Shown piece after piece: positions 41,262 through 52,288 of a stretch of DNA of 64,000 nt. Positions within the stretch are counted from its first letter, which is position 1, and each line of letters opens with the position of its first letter. The translations under genes were made by a program, and so were the position numbers. The notes below the pieces were generated by a model. The model did no database searches, had not been told where the DNA came from, and saw only the letters and a list, made by a program, of their open reading frames with translations. Location of the stretch: assembly GCA_026210745.1 (NCBI GenBank), contig CP110630.1, forward strand, positions 2,108,001 to 2,172,000. The letters run 5' to 3'. The DNA comes from Exobasidium rhododendri. Taxonomy: Eukaryota; Basidiomycota; Exobasidiomycetes; Exobasidiales; Exobasidiaceae.

Positions 41262-41528
41262 TCAGAGGTGAGACTTGCGTTTTGGTGTTTCTGTGAGGTT
41301 TAGTTTCCTGCTGCTATCACTTGTGTCATCTCCCACTTCACCGTTGTCGTCTTTCGGTTGTTCAAAGCCATACATTCTTGGTCTAACTCGCCGTTTCTTG
41401 AGCGCCAATGGCCCAGTAAATGCCATCCGAATGAGTCCTGTCTGAGCAATCTGATTGGGCGTATGCAGGGAATAGTCGGGCGCCTGCTTGTACGCTATAC
41501 TGGCCGCATGAATGAGGATGTCGCTGCA

Positions 41529-41564
<36 letters not shown>

Positions 41565-42538
41565 ACGATTGGAAGGTCCGACTCGAAAGCAGAGCACTTG
41601 CCAACCTTGTACATACCTTGTCAGACCGCGGATGGGATTACGATTGTCCCAAAAGGTGTGTCGTCTTATTCTTTGACCGAACCACGTAATGTCTCGACAT
41701 GTGTGCCAGTCGCTTGGCTCCCTCACTTCAGATCGTGGTGAATTCTGAATGTCAACGTCTGCTTTGAGTCTTAATGTCGTTCGCAATTGCTCCGAGGGAG
41801 AATGGTATAAAAATGCTCGTAGTGGCACCGAGAATAGCTGTGAAACTTCTTTGGGATTCAATTTGGGCTGAACGAACATTTGTTCAAAACATGGCGATGA
41901 GCTTCCTTCTCACACAATTTCGCGGAAGATCGGCCCCTGCCTCCTTTCTACTCACTTTGATGAGCGGATCGATGAGGAAAGTGACTATGGGTGTGACTAA
42001 GAGCTCGTTTGCGCTCAGGAAAGGTTCCAGCTCGCATAGCCTCGGTGCTCTCTTCGTGTCAATGGGAAGGCCAGTCTGAAGTCACACCCGATAAGTCCCA
42101 CTGAGCACTAGCACCATGAGTCTCTACATATCTCTCGCTCACCTCTTCCCATGCCTCTCTCCTCTGAGAATGCCCATCGCCAGCCACGAATGTTAGTGAG
42201 CTGACTAAAGGTAAAAGAGGCAGTTCTCTACTCACTGCTGTTGCTTCCAAATCTATATCGCTGGCCTCGAATCTCCCTCCCGGAATCGCTGTGTCACCTC
42301 CATGACTTCTCAAAACTGCTGCCCTCTGGCTCAGAATGACATAGAGCTCTCCATTTCTACCTGGAAATAGTCCCAATAAAACAGCGGCTCTACGGTACGC
42401 TGGAATTGCCTCGGGACAAGGCTCGCTGTTTGGATCCGCCTTGTAATTTGACAAATTTCGAAGCGCCGCCAACGAGTCCTCTGTCAGAGGGCCGAGCTCG
42501 GGTGGACTAGGAAGTGAGATGTGGCTCACTCGAGGCAT
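41262..42538 (-). CDS. Nudix hydrolase, coenzyme A diphosphatase type (Pcd1/NUDT7-like)
   Basis: Cleaves CoA and its derivatives, usually in peroxisomes. Five exons (42538-42236, 42163-42143, 42075-41956, 41867-41617, 41523-41262) join in phase to 318 residues. The CoA-type signature is present as ILSQRAAVLRSHGGDTAIPG, and the Nudix helix reads ATARREAWEETGL after splicing. Its catalytic RREAWEE core is encoded by a 21-base microexon. Downstream family blocks include ELEPFLSANELLVTPIVTFL, the HTCRDITWFGQRIRRHTFW region and GLTSDILIHAA. The C-terminus ends in KRKSHL, which resembles a peroxisomal targeting signal of the SKL type. The last intron carries an (AG)15 microsatellite that reads as its pyrimidine tract. 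Confidence 0.92.
41534..41563. repeat. (AG)15 microsatellite in the last Nudix intron
   Basis: Thirty bases of perfect AG dinucleotides. On the transcribed strand this is (CT)15, directly upstream of the acceptor TTGTGATGCAG of the last intron in the Nudix gene, where it stands as the polypyrimidine tract. Confidence 0.93.
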
Positions 42539-43248
42539 GGCTGAGCCGGAGCTCGAGAAGAGAATGGAGTCTCTGGAGAGCGCAAGATCGAGGTAGTAGT
42601 CTCAAGAATTTAATAGACCAATCGGTGAATGTGGGGGAGAGAAATAGTCGCGCTTGGGAGAGGCGCTAATGTGCAAGGTAGGGTTAGAGCAAAGAGTGGG
42701 ACCGAGTAGTGGGAGAAGACAGTCCCTCCTCGAAGGTGGAACGTGAGGCTGCCAAATTCCTCACAGTGCCAAGCATAACGCTTTGGAGATCCTCAAAGCC
42801 ATAGACACCGGTGTACTTGATAGTGAGTGGCACATCCAGCACATTCTGTGCAGCATCAGGACATAATACACCACCACTGTGACCCGGCTTAGATCTCTGA
42901 TGACCTTTGATTGTCTCTCCAATCTAGACTTCAATTTCCCATCCCAGAAAACGCGCGAATTTACAGGTCTACCCGGCAGGTTTCTCCGAAAGTCGATTAT
43001 CATCCAGTCGCTGAATTTGCGGGAATTTGGTAAGAAAAAAGTTTTCGATTTGTAGAAGAAGTGCACCAGGGGGGAGAGGTGGAGGGAGGGGATTTTCCGC
43101 ATTCTCGTCATTTTTACCTTCTGTGTAAGATTGGTCAGTAGAACGGATCTGCTGCTAGATCTTGAAAATGAAGGGAGGAGAATAATATCAAAAAGTTCGG
43201 GCTCAGGATTCACCCTTTACCTCCATCACAACACACTCCTCTGCGAGA
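42539..43248. promoter_or_regulatory. Divergent region Nudix / SNG1-like
   Basis: About 710 bases with no gene. Short minus-strand frames cover the right half, but they start with non-ATG codons and have no domain. Confidence 0.4.
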
Positions 43249-45001
43249 ATGAGCTCAAAATACCTGAGGTTACCGCCTGTTTGGGATCGCAGCTTGTCCA
43301 AGGAGCGACGAGGCTTCTTTAAGGTGAGGGAGACGAGGTGATTTTTCAAGCATCAGTAGGGCTCGTAACTGACGATCCTTTTCCTTCTTTCTCTTTCGCA
43401 GTCCTTGGGCCCTTTCTTCGTCGTCATTACCATCATTCTCTGGATATGTTTGCCCCTTTTCTGGGGTACGACACTACTCTTAGAGAATTATTTTTACCGG
43501 TTGAACATTCAGGTGGTTGATTTCGATAGTGCTGCCTCGGGCGCAAATGCAATGGTGGGACCACCCTTAGTCCAGTCACTGTTGCAAATCAACGAAGGTA
43601 GTAGCGCTCACTTGACGTATTTCAACATGTCACCATCCGATTTTCCAAATGGTCCAGAAGACGTGATGAAGAACGTAGCCCACAATTTTGCGTGGGGAGC
43701 CGTCGTGATATTTCCAAATGCGACTACTGCTTGGAGGAACGCCATTGAGACGGGAAATGCAAGTTATGACCCGACTGGTAGCGTGGGGATCTACTTTTCA
43801 GCGGCTCATTTGTGAGTCAAGCCTCGATGCTGTACGATCGAGCAATTTACTCTTCAGGCTCATCATCGCTATAATATTCCTCTGATCTTCCCAGCTATCA
43901 AATCGTGCTCCTCTACATTGCTCCTCTACTTACCTCGAATGTAGAGTCTGGCCTGACCATGGCTTCAGATACGGCATCCAGGGCCTTCCTCCAGAGTGCC
44001 ATCACTGCCAATAATGCAACAGCTATTACCACCGCTCTGACAGCTCCTCAAAGCATAGGTAATGTGTTTGGATACTTTCGCTATGACGTCCGACCGATTA
44101 CAGCATGGGCGGTAAGTGCATTCGGAGGGGCTGTCTGTGAAGACCGTGTGGAGAGAGTGTCTTTGCTTATCATACTTCTTGTCGTCATCAGTCTGCCGCA
44201 CCGATGGAAGCAGCTCTAATTTACAACGTCATCTTCACCTTCCATCTCGTTTTGTTCAGCTTCATAGCTCGCTTGAGTTCAGGCCTTCAAATGAAACTCA
44301 CAACGGGCTCACTCTTAAAGCTTCGACTAGCTCTTCCACTGCTGTTCTACTTTTGGTTTTCACTTTGGTACACCTTGGTGAATCGAGCGTTCCAGGTTCC
44401 TCTCTATGACTACGTCGGACGAGCAGGATTCGTAGTCTTTTGGGCTTTAAATTTCCTGACGTACTGCGCTCTCGGCCTGGCGTTAGAAGCACTGATGTCG
44501 CTACTCACCATGCGATGGTTCCCCTTCGCTTTGATTACATGGATCATTCTGAACATTTCCTCAAGTTTCTTACCAATCTCTCTGATGGATCCATTCTACA
44601 GATGGGGAAGAGCTTTTCCGTTCAGATTGAACGTTGAAGCAACAAAGATCATTCTATATGGCACCCAACCAAATCACGTCTTGGGACAGTACTTCGGAGG
44701 TTTGCTTGCTTGGGTGTTTGCAGGATTCGTCTCTGTCACTCTTTTCCAATTGCTGGATCGATGGAGAATGGAACGAGGGGTGAAGAAGGGCGTGGAAAAG
44801 AAAAAGAACGAGGACAGAGAAGCAGACGAAAGTGCAAGCGGAGAAGGAGAGGGCGATTCAAACACGATTCCATCCAGGGACGAAGAGCCCACCATCCCTC
44901 AAAGCGTAGAGACTCCAGGAGAAAGGTATTATGAGGCACAGACGCCCGGTGCTTTTGGTCGGAACACAAGTAGGGAGAGTCGACAAGGCATGTTCGACTA
45001 A
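43249..45001 (+). CDS. SNG1-like multi-pass membrane protein (DUF3533)
   Basis: The family includes yeast Sng1, which confers resistance to nitrosoguanidine and influences plasma-membrane lipid asymmetry. Four exons (43249-43323, 43402-43811, 43895-44111, 44192-45001) give 503 residues. After a short basic start, one membrane segment (FVVITIILWICLPLFWGTTL) leads into a large extracytoplasmic region with NFAWGAVVIFPNATTAWRNA and several N-glycosylation sites. Five more membrane segments follow, including VVFWALNFLTYCALGLALEA and FALITWIILNISSSFLPISL. The tail is charged and probably cytosolic. This 1+5 layout resembles ABC-2 type permeases. It lies tail to tail with the gene at 45093. Confidence 0.88.
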
Positions 45002-45092
45002 ATTTTTCTATTCACTATGTTCAACATTAATTATACAAAGAGTCTTCTTTTGCTTGATATTACACTGAAAGTTACGTTAAACCCCTTAAGAC

Positions 45093-46714
45093 TCAAGAAC
45101 TTGCATCTCCATCTTCTGCTGCATCTCTTGCACCCCCTTGCGCTCGGATGGGAAGCCGCACTACTGGTCTTGAATCGTTCCAGGATGATAGATCAAATCT
45201 TCTGGCACCTCGATTGCTCGTCTCTGCAGAATTCGCCTCTGCACTTTGAGTGACTTCTCGAATAGTTTCATCCGCTCGAAAGAGATTATTCAATGCTCGA
45301 TAGAATGTGTCTGTCTCTCTTGCATCCTCTTGGCGATCATTCGCACCCCTTCCTCCGGCGTGTACAAGTGTGTCAGCCTCGCTCTCGTGTCGATTTCTTT
45401 GTAGTAGACGACTGGCATTGGCGAAAGTCTCAAAGTCTCCCCATCTTCTTGAGTCTCTTTCCTCCTCGAGCACTTCTGAGTCGGTACTCCTGATTTGCGG
45501 ATTGGCTGCATCATCTTGGCCAGCATCCGTATAGAAAGAATCTGGGATTGCTGTATGAGGCGATCTAGGCAGTATATCCTCTGTATCGCCATAGATGGAG
45601 TTCAACAAATCCATCTCGCTTGCTGCCAAAGCTGAATCGCTGATGCCATTTCTATCAGCGCGAACACTCATCGACCTTGAGTCGGACGGGAACGGTTGCG
45701 TCAAGAAGCGGTGCACCAGATTGGCAGTAGGGTCGTCTTCCTCTTCACCTCCATCTTCTCCCACTACTTCTGGATCTGACGTTGTCGTAGCTGGTGTAGC
45801 AAAAGATGATCTTGCACCTCTCATCACTTCTTCGACTCTGCTTCTTCGTGCATTTCTCATTTCTCGAATTTGCGCTTGCCTTGACCTCGCTCTTGCTGTG
45901 TTTGACAGTCGTGTTCTTTGTGTCATCAACTCCGATCGCCGAGAACGAGAAGCGGCACTGTCCAGCATAGCTGCCGCTCTTTCGTTTCGTGTATGCCGGG
46001 TCGTTTCTCCTCTGCCTCGGACTTGCATCACCGAAGGTAGGACGGATGGAGGAGCTCTTGGTATCATGCCGATCGAAGTGATATCGTATGGAGTCACTGT
46101 TAAGTCGCTCCCCGATGAAGACGATGACGATGAAGAAGAGGAAGGAGAGTGGTACCCGTCTACCCACCCACTGCTTCTTCGATTGGCTTTGGTGAGATGA
46201 TTCATGGCAACACGCAATTTCCCACTCCGTTCGCAGCTCTTTGTCCATTCCGACTCTATCTCAGCTCGCACGGGAACGACAAAGTCTTGGCAATATTTCG
46301 AGAGGGCTGAATGGTCCATCGACTTGACTATCGCTTTGCGAACGGTTTCCTGCGAAGGTGGTGTGTTGATGAGATGAGGTGGGATTAATGTATGCCGCCA
46401 CCTCTTCCCATCCTTTTCGCTGCACTCACGCTGACTAAAAGCTCAACCAGATTTTTCACCAACTGGTCTTGGCCATCCAGATTCTCTACAAAGTGTTCAT
46501 ACGTCACTCCTTTCCTTGCTCTGTCAATCTCCAAGAGTGTCGAAGCATCCACTCCAGTCACATTACTGTATCGCTCGTTGGTCTCCCGACTTGACAATGC
46601 CTGAACGAATTCGATTTCGCTGCTTTCATTGAGCTCTTTCAACACTTGGCAAACGACGCCTTTTGTCTTTTGCAGGAGCAGGTCGTCGAAGAAAGCATGG
46701 TTGCTGCGACCCAT
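45093..46714 (-). CDS. Unrecognised Arg/Ser-rich protein with helical N-terminus
   Basis: Two exons (46714-46430, 46349-45093) join in phase to 513 residues. The first 140 residues are mainly helical (MGRSNHAFFDDLLLQKTKGV, VKNLVELLVS, SALSKYCQDFVVPVRAEIE) and may form a small bundle. The rest is disordered: a serine run, an Arg-rich stretch around SRSRRSELMTQRTRLSNTAR, an acidic GEDGGEEEDD patch and short helices. No catalytic motif is seen and I recognise no family. The charged, Arg-rich composition would fit a nuclear or cytoskeletal role, which is a guess. ATG 46714 is the first in frame. Confidence 0.65.
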
Positions 46715-47720
46715 GCTAGTGTTCTATCCTGTTGGAAGAAGCAGTGGATCCCTAAACCTAAAGCAAAGAGACGTGCAGGCGCGATCCAAGTCCAAGTCCG
46801 TCAGGGCGATGCTTAGCGCGCCTTGCTTTGTTCGAGAATCTTACCGTGCGTAGCATCTTTTTCATTTACGGTAGGCAACGCGGTGATTCCACGTGGCGAC
46901 TATTGTACCTTCCCTCTTTGTCCGTGTCGGCCTGACGTGTGCCGAAGGGAAGAAAAGCGATCCTTGGTTACTGAGCAGCAGCGCTATTCACCCTTGGCAA
47001 TTTGTGACAGAAGGCCCTTTCCCCATTATTTCATTATTTTCCCTGCTTTCTCCAGAATGTGAAATCAAATACTCCTCGAAGGCAACTTTCAACAAGCACA
47101 GGAGATGATCTGCAGACCGGGGGCAGTAGCGTCCCATTTATCCCCTGCGAAGTTTTCCTCGGATTCATGGTGTTCCTACATTTTGCCGAGCGACTTAAGA
47201 TTTTATCCTTTTTGTGAATTTCCTGCTCAATGATTTTCGCGCCTTGTGAACGGTCTTGCTACACTTTTGGGTCTCACTTAATGCGTGCAAATAATCGTGA
47301 TCAAACCCTTGTTTTCTTCTATTTGGAAAGATAAATTACCGCTATTAATTTCGACACTTCTAATAATAATCTATTCCTGTATCAGAACTCTTGTGTGACC
47401 TCATCCTCTGCTCGGTTTCCTTGTCGCCCATCATTTTCGTATCGCATCATCTCTCCTCATCCCACACTCTTCTCTTTCTCTCGGTAGACACTCTCACTCG
47501 GCTTCACCAAGCGTCATTCACTACATCGTCATCATACTGCAAACGTAAAACACCTCTTCGAACGTTTCTTGGTCTCTCCTTCGTCTCCGCTATCCGCCCT
47601 TTCAGCAAACTAATCAGCACTTCACAGACCTCTTACAATCAATGCCCTCGCACTGAGACAGCTTCGACATCGGAAAAAAGAATAATCTGGGAAAATTTTA
47701 CAGTGACCGCACAATCTTAG
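46715..47720. promoter_or_regulatory. Long divergent promoter region
   Basis: One kilobase between divergent starts. The stretch 47200-47380 is AT-rich and 47390-47640 is strongly pyrimidine-rich, as expected for a promoter and long leader of the plus-strand gene. Short open frames show no domain. Confidence 0.5.
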
Positions 47721-49349
47721 ATGGTAGCGATTGCTGCGATCGTCGTAGGGGCTATTGTAGGAGCAGTACTTTTCGCCTTCTTTGCATACAAACTCTATGT
47801 CAAGCTCTATCACCACCAGCACCGGAGGCAAGTTGAGCTTCCCGCAGTTCGAGAGCCTCTGAGCTATGCTTCGCATGCGCTGTCCCCCTCGGGCGGTACC
47901 ATGACAGGGACTCTGTACGGAGACGCCTACAATCGAGACTCATGGAAAGGCGGCCACAGCAGAGCAAGTTTGGCGTCGAATCTAGACAAGTACGGAAGTG
48001 AGTCAACATATACATTTCAGAACCAGCAGCGGGCAAGTTCGCAGGGGCTGCTTGCAATGAGTCCTACTGTTGGTGTGTTCAGTGCAGACAATTCTGCGCC
48101 AAGCTCGCCGATGAGTCCTCCGACAGAGATGAACTTTCCAACTGTCATGCCATCTTCCGCTACGGACGGCTTTGAAGCTTCCAATTCCAGCAACGCTCTC
48201 TCATCCACCTCATCCACTATGAAGCTGAAGAGGTCGTATGCGCCAAGCATGAAGTCCAGTGCGGCCGCCTCGACTGCCCCGACCTACAGACGTGACTCAT
48301 ACCTGCCTCATCTGCCAGAGAATCGCGATCAGATTCAAATAACACCACCGCAGCCCCTTGGATTTGGTCTCGGAGGCATGGCTACTGCTGTCGACCAAAA
48401 GACCCTAGCATTCTCTTCAACCAGTGGTATCGGGGGTACACAAGATGACTTCACGAGAGGGCTGATATGGCACGAGGGCAATCCAGAGACGGCAGCTCAA
48501 TTGAGAGCCAGTAAAGTGGGGGAAGAAGGTCGAAGTCGCTACCTAGCTCAAGGACCTGTTCGAACGATGAGTCCAGCAGCAATGAGGGGAGCTGTCCATA
48601 ACCATCTCTATACTGGCAGCAACGCAGGCTCCAGCGGAATGAGGACGCCAGAGATCCCTAGCTCTCGCTCGAGGTCACCAGCACAAGTGGGAGCGTGGGA
48701 TGGTTCAAGTGCCAGTGATGTTGGACCTTCAGTCTCGCAGCGAGGTACGATTCCACCGTCTCAACAATTCACACATCCCCTGGAAGCATCAAACAATTCA
48801 TCGCACTCTCACTCTTCACAAACTGCTCGCAGTGGCGCCTTTACGAGTCAACAGAGCCCTTTGGGCATGATGGGTGGCGGAGGAAACAGTGAAGGATTCC
48901 CTGCTCCAATCATTAACAGCATCGGCACACCAAACCATCCGTCACCAATTTTGGGCGCCTTTCGAAATCCTGCTCAAGGCCAGGGACCACCCATTGCCGA
49001 ATGGACATCTACTTCCCACTCTCACAGCAACAGCGCAAACAGTGGAAGCGCCAACAGCGGTTATCAGCACGGTGAAAGAACGCCTGGCTTGATGAGCGGG
49101 AGTGTCAGTACAGAGAACGAAAGTGGATCAGCACCATTGACTGACGGTAGTGATCGACAGAGTGCAACAGATATTCGCCTTCCCCAGAATGGCGCCGTAG
49201 AGGAAGAGAGGCGCATCGCGATCGGCAAAGACGGGCGGTTGGAGGCACTGAATGGCGTCGGACTCAACGACGTGCAACCACCAAAAGCAGAAGGCAAACG
49301 GCAAAGTAAAGGATGGCGACTCGGATCGATGCTAGGCAGTAAAGTCTAG
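47721..49349 (+). CDS. N-terminally anchored, mostly disordered membrane protein
   Basis: A single-exon 542-residue frame. Residues 2-24 form one membrane segment (VAIAAIVVGAIVGAVLFAFF) followed by basic residues, suggesting a signal anchor with a cytosolic tail. The remainder is Ser, Gly, Asn and Pro-rich. Two denser blocks stand out: APTYRRDSYLPHLPENRDQI followed by PPQPLGFGLGGMATA near residue 190-225, and a basic GKRQSKGWRLGSMLGSKV end. The ordered-looking blocks suggest conserved binding motifs, but I cannot name the family with certainty. Many SP sites suggest regulation by phosphorylation. Confidence 0.7.
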   Translation: MVAIAAIVVGAIVGAVLFAFFAYKLYVKLYHHQHRRQVELPAVREPLSYASHALSPSGGTMTGTLYGDAYNRDSWKGGHSRASLASNLDKYGSESTYTFQNQQRASSQGLLAMSPTVGVFSADNSAPSSPMSPPTEMNFPTVMPSSATDGFEASNSSNALSSTSSTMKLKRSYAPSMKSSAAASTAPTYRRDSYLPHLPENRDQIQITPPQPLGFGLGGMATAVDQKTLAFSSTSGIGGTQDDFTRGLIWHEGNPETAAQLRASKVGEEGRSRYLAQGPVRTMSPAAMRGAVHNHLYTGSNAGSSGMRTPEIPSSRSRSPAQVGAWDGSSASDVGPSVSQRGTIPPSQQFTHPLEASNNSSHSHSSQTARSGAFTSQQSPLGMMGGGGNSEGFPAPIINSIGTPNHPSPILGAFRNPAQGQGPPIAEWTSTSHSHSNSANSGSANSGYQHGERTPGLMSGSVSTENESGSAPLTDGSDRQSATDIRLPQNGAVEEERRIAIGKDGRLEALNGVGLNDVQPPKAEGKRQSKGWRLGSMLGSKV

Positions 49350-49833
49350 GTATTTTCAGGCCATCACTCTCTGCATTACGCCGCTATGATACTCCTTCTG
49401 CATCCTCCCCTCCCTTGCACCATCACACATCAAATACAAAACAATCTTACCGGACATTCAATCAATTCCCCTACTTTCCCAAGATTCCCGTTCTTCCTTT
49501 TCTCTCTTTCTTCGTCTTCACCATCATCATCCTTCGACAAAGAAGTATACATACATACACAAATCCGCTATTTGCTAGCTCACCTCTATATTACCTTGCT
49601 TTCATCAATCTTCCTGGCCTTGCAAAGGTTCATGAGCCTCTCCATCGGAATCTCATCAGTGACATGTACGGTATCTGCTCTGTTCAAGTAATCTGCTCGT
49701 GTTCATCTCTACAGATCTCAAATCAAACATACATTGCACAAACGAGGAACAGGGATGGAGACGAGAAAGGGTGGGAGGGGAAAGAATGGAGGGGAGGGAA
49801 GGGAAGTTGATGCTGTAATATAAATACACACTC
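49350..49833. other. Tail-to-tail intergenic region with polypurine tract
   Basis: About 480 bases between convergent genes. A purine-rich run of roughly 65 bases ends near 49807. On the GCN20 transcript it would be a CU-rich 3' untranslated segment. The left part is AC/CT-rich. Confidence 0.5.
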
Positions 49834-52053
49834 TCAATGCGACTTGACTTTGTGGGCTCCTTCGACAATGATCTTCTTGTAGTTGTCCACACTACCGTAG
49901 AACTTCTGCACTGTTCCTTCATTGGCCACCCAAAGTTGATCCATTGTCGAATTGACGAATCTTTGGTCGTGGGAGATAGCAATCACGCCACCGTTCTTCC
50001 ACGCTTTGATCGCATCCATCAAGGCATCCAAACCTTCGATGTCCAGATGATTCGTAGGTTCGTCCAAGAGCAAACAGTGCGGTTTCATCAGACTCAGCTG
50101 TGCAAATGCTACGCGGCTCTTTTGACCTCCCGAAAGAGTAGCAATCTGTTGCAGACCAGTGGTCCCCTTGATACCAAACGCACCCAAGTGAGCACGATAC
50201 TCTTCAGCCGTCTTTCCAGGGAATTTCGCAGCTAAAAAGGCGACAGGGCTGACGCTGAGGTCTAGCTGATCGATGTGATGTTGTGAAAAGTATCCGATTC
50301 GAAGCTTGTTGTTCCGTCTTTGATCGCCTTCAAGCGGTGCTATCTCTCCGATCAGCAATTTCATCAACGTCGATTTACCAGCACCATTGGGTCCAACGAT
50401 GGCAATTCGTGAGTCCTGCGTCACATCGAAATTGACGTTTCGCAGTAGGATTTTGTCTGGACTGTAGCCGAAGGTGACATTGTCAAGCTGCAACAGTGGC
50501 GGGCTCAGCTTTTCTGTTTCTGGCAACTTGAACTTGACGACGTCTTCTGTTTCTGGCGCCTCTACCACGGGCATTCGCTCCAATTCTTTGATCTTCGATT
50601 GCGCTTGAGCAGCTCGGTTGGCGTTGTACCTCCATCGATCGATAAATGCTTGCAAGTGCGCTCGTTTAGACATGGATGCTTCGTACTCACGCATTTGATT
50701 CTTCCTTCGTTCTTCTCGAGTTTCGTAGAATTGCGTAAAGTTCCCCTTGTAGTAGTCTAACCTTTCAGAGTGCATGTGAACAATGTCGGTCGCCACTTGA
50801 TCCAAGAACGATCGATCGTGGGATACGACCAACAGCGTTCCAGGCCACTCGTTCACCAGGTAGTCTTCCAGCCAAGCGATAGCATTCAAGTCCAACATGT
50901 TGGACGGCTCATCCAGCATGAGCAAATCTGGCTTGCAAAACAAAGCCCTAGCCAGGGCCAGACGCATTCGCCAACCACCGCTGAAAGAACTTGTTGGTCG
51001 CTGTTGATCTTTGTCCATGATACCTAACCCATTCAAGAGTGATGCCGCTCTTGCTGGACCGGTCTCTGCTTCCATGTCGATCAATTTAGCTTGAACTTCA
51101 CCCAGTCGACCTGTCAGTTCTTCTCTTCGTATTTCGCGCTGTCTAGTGTTCATGTCCGCCACACTACCTTGTGCCATTGACTGAGAATTCTCCTCGTTTT
51201 TGGTAGCAGCTTCAATCACACCCAATTCCACATTGATGGCCTTTTCCTCCTCGAGCAGCTTCTCACGCCATACGTCAGCCTTGAGTACAGCTTGAATGGC
51301 AGGCGTATCGTCTCCAGTGATCTCTTGCTCGACGTACAACAAGCTGACATGAGTAGGAATGGGAACTTCTCGTAGTGCCATGTTTCGAAGCAGCGTACTC
51401 TTACCCGTTCCATTTCGACCGATGAGTCCGTACCGCCTCCCCTGTGCCAATGTGAGACTTGCACCACTCAACAATCGATTGCTCCCAAAACTGACATCTA
51501 TGTTCGGCAGGTGAACATCCTTGTTTTTGCTCTTATTCCCTATACTCTCCAACGGGTTGACTTTGAGGAACATTTCCTCATACGTTTCCTGCATTTTGGC
51601 ATTCTCCACCAGTTTACTTGTTTCGTACAGATCTCTTTGCGCCCTCTTCTGAATCTTGGCTTTGGTCTTTGCTTCTTGCTTTTCCAACTTCTTGACATCG
51701 ACAGTCGATTTCTTCAACACACCACCGTGTGTAATATCAATCTGGCCAGACTTCTCGAAATTCGCTGTTCGACTATTATCGGTCATTCCCATATCGATCA
51801 CTTTTTCGACTCTCTTCAGTCCCATACTTGTACTGGCTGTTTCCGGCAGCAGTTTCGACATCTCTTGCAGTGTGATCTCCAGCCCCAGTCGGGCCGCTTT
51901 GTCATTGATTGTTGCCGATTCTAGAATGGCTCGAACGAGGGCCATGACTTCATCAGCTACATCTGTATCCGGCGATTCCACATAGCCAGAAAGGTAGTCA
52001 ACAATTGGCTTATCTAGGCTGGGAATAGCCCGGCGTAAGATGTCGGCCGCCAT
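49834..52053 (-). CDS. GCN20: Gcn20-type ABC-F ATPase
   Basis: Gcn20/ABCF3 has no membrane domain. It joins Gcn1 on ribosomes to relay uncharged-tRNA stress to the kinase Gcn2. One exon encodes 739 residues. After a helical N-terminal region that in yeast binds Gcn1, the first ATPase has Walker A GRNGTGKST near residue 213, signature SFSGGWRMRLALARAL near 355 and the family-typical Walker B variant LLMLDEPSNMLD. The second ATPase has GPNGAGKST near 551, LSGGQKSRVAFAQL near 638 and LLLDEPTNHLD. The linker between the two is Arg/Lys-rich and helical. The DEPSNMLD wording and N-terminus separate it from the other ABC-F types. It is divergent from TIM50. Confidence 0.95.
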   Translation of the reverse strand: MAADILRRAIPSLDKPIVDYLSGYVESPDTDVADEVMALVRAILESATINDKAARLGLEITLQEMSKLLPETASTSMGLKRVEKVIDMGMTDNSRTANFEKSGQIDITHGGVLKKSTVDVKKLEKQEAKTKAKIQKRAQRDLYETSKLVENAKMQETYEEMFLKVNPLESIGNKSKNKDVHLPNIDVSFGSNRLLSGASLTLAQGRRYGLIGRNGTGKSTLLRNMALREVPIPTHVSLLYVEQEITGDDTPAIQAVLKADVWREKLLEEEKAINVELGVIEAATKNEENSQSMAQGSVADMNTRQREIRREELTGRLGEVQAKLIDMEAETGPARAASLLNGLGIMDKDQQRPTSSFSGGWRMRLALARALFCKPDLLMLDEPSNMLDLNAIAWLEDYLVNEWPGTLLVVSHDRSFLDQVATDIVHMHSERLDYYKGNFTQFYETREERRKNQMREYEASMSKRAHLQAFIDRWRYNANRAAQAQSKIKELERMPVVEAPETEDVVKFKLPETEKLSPPLLQLDNVTFGYSPDKILLRNVNFDVTQDSRIAIVGPNGAGKSTLMKLLIGEIAPLEGDQRRNNKLRIGYFSQHHIDQLDLSVSPVAFLAAKFPGKTAEEYRAHLGAFGIKGTTGLQQIATLSGGQKSRVAFAQLSLMKPHCLLLDEPTNHLDIEGLDALMDAIKAWKNGGVIAISHDQRFVNSTMDQLWVANEGTVQKFYGSVDNYKKIIVEGAHKVKSH

Positions 52054-52288
52054 ATCTACTCTTCGCTGTCGCTATTGCGGACGAAGAAGGGAACAGTGCT
52101 GATGAGTAACAGGGAAGCCATTCTTTTGCCTGTACACACTTCACCACTCGACTTCAGCAAAAGTGATGCTGCACGTGAGTTGCCAATTTTTCCCGCTTCT
52201 CGATCCTTTGTTCCACCGCCGTGCAGATCATGTCATAGGCTCCTCTGATCTTACACAGTTTCCTCATCTACGGATCTGCGCCACGAAG
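52054..52288. promoter_or_regulatory. Short bidirectional promoter GCN20 / TIM50
   Basis: Only 235 bases separate the two starts, the shortest divergent spacing in the window, so control elements are probably shared. An earlier in-frame ATG at 52166 would extend TIM50 by 41 residues, but it spoils the presequence. Confidence 0.5.

Noticed and set aside
42761-43213. 150-codon minus-strand frame upstream of the SNG1-like gene
   Set aside because: It begins with a non-ATG codon, covers the promoter region and has no domain.
45595-46200. Long plus-strand frame opposite the Arg/Ser-rich gene
   Set aside because: The minus-strand frame has an ATG start, an in-phase spliced upstream exon and better composition; this is its mirror.
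52166-52288. N-terminal extension of TIM50 from an earlier ATG
   Set aside because: The extension does not look like a presequence, whereas the ATG at 52289 begins an ideal one.
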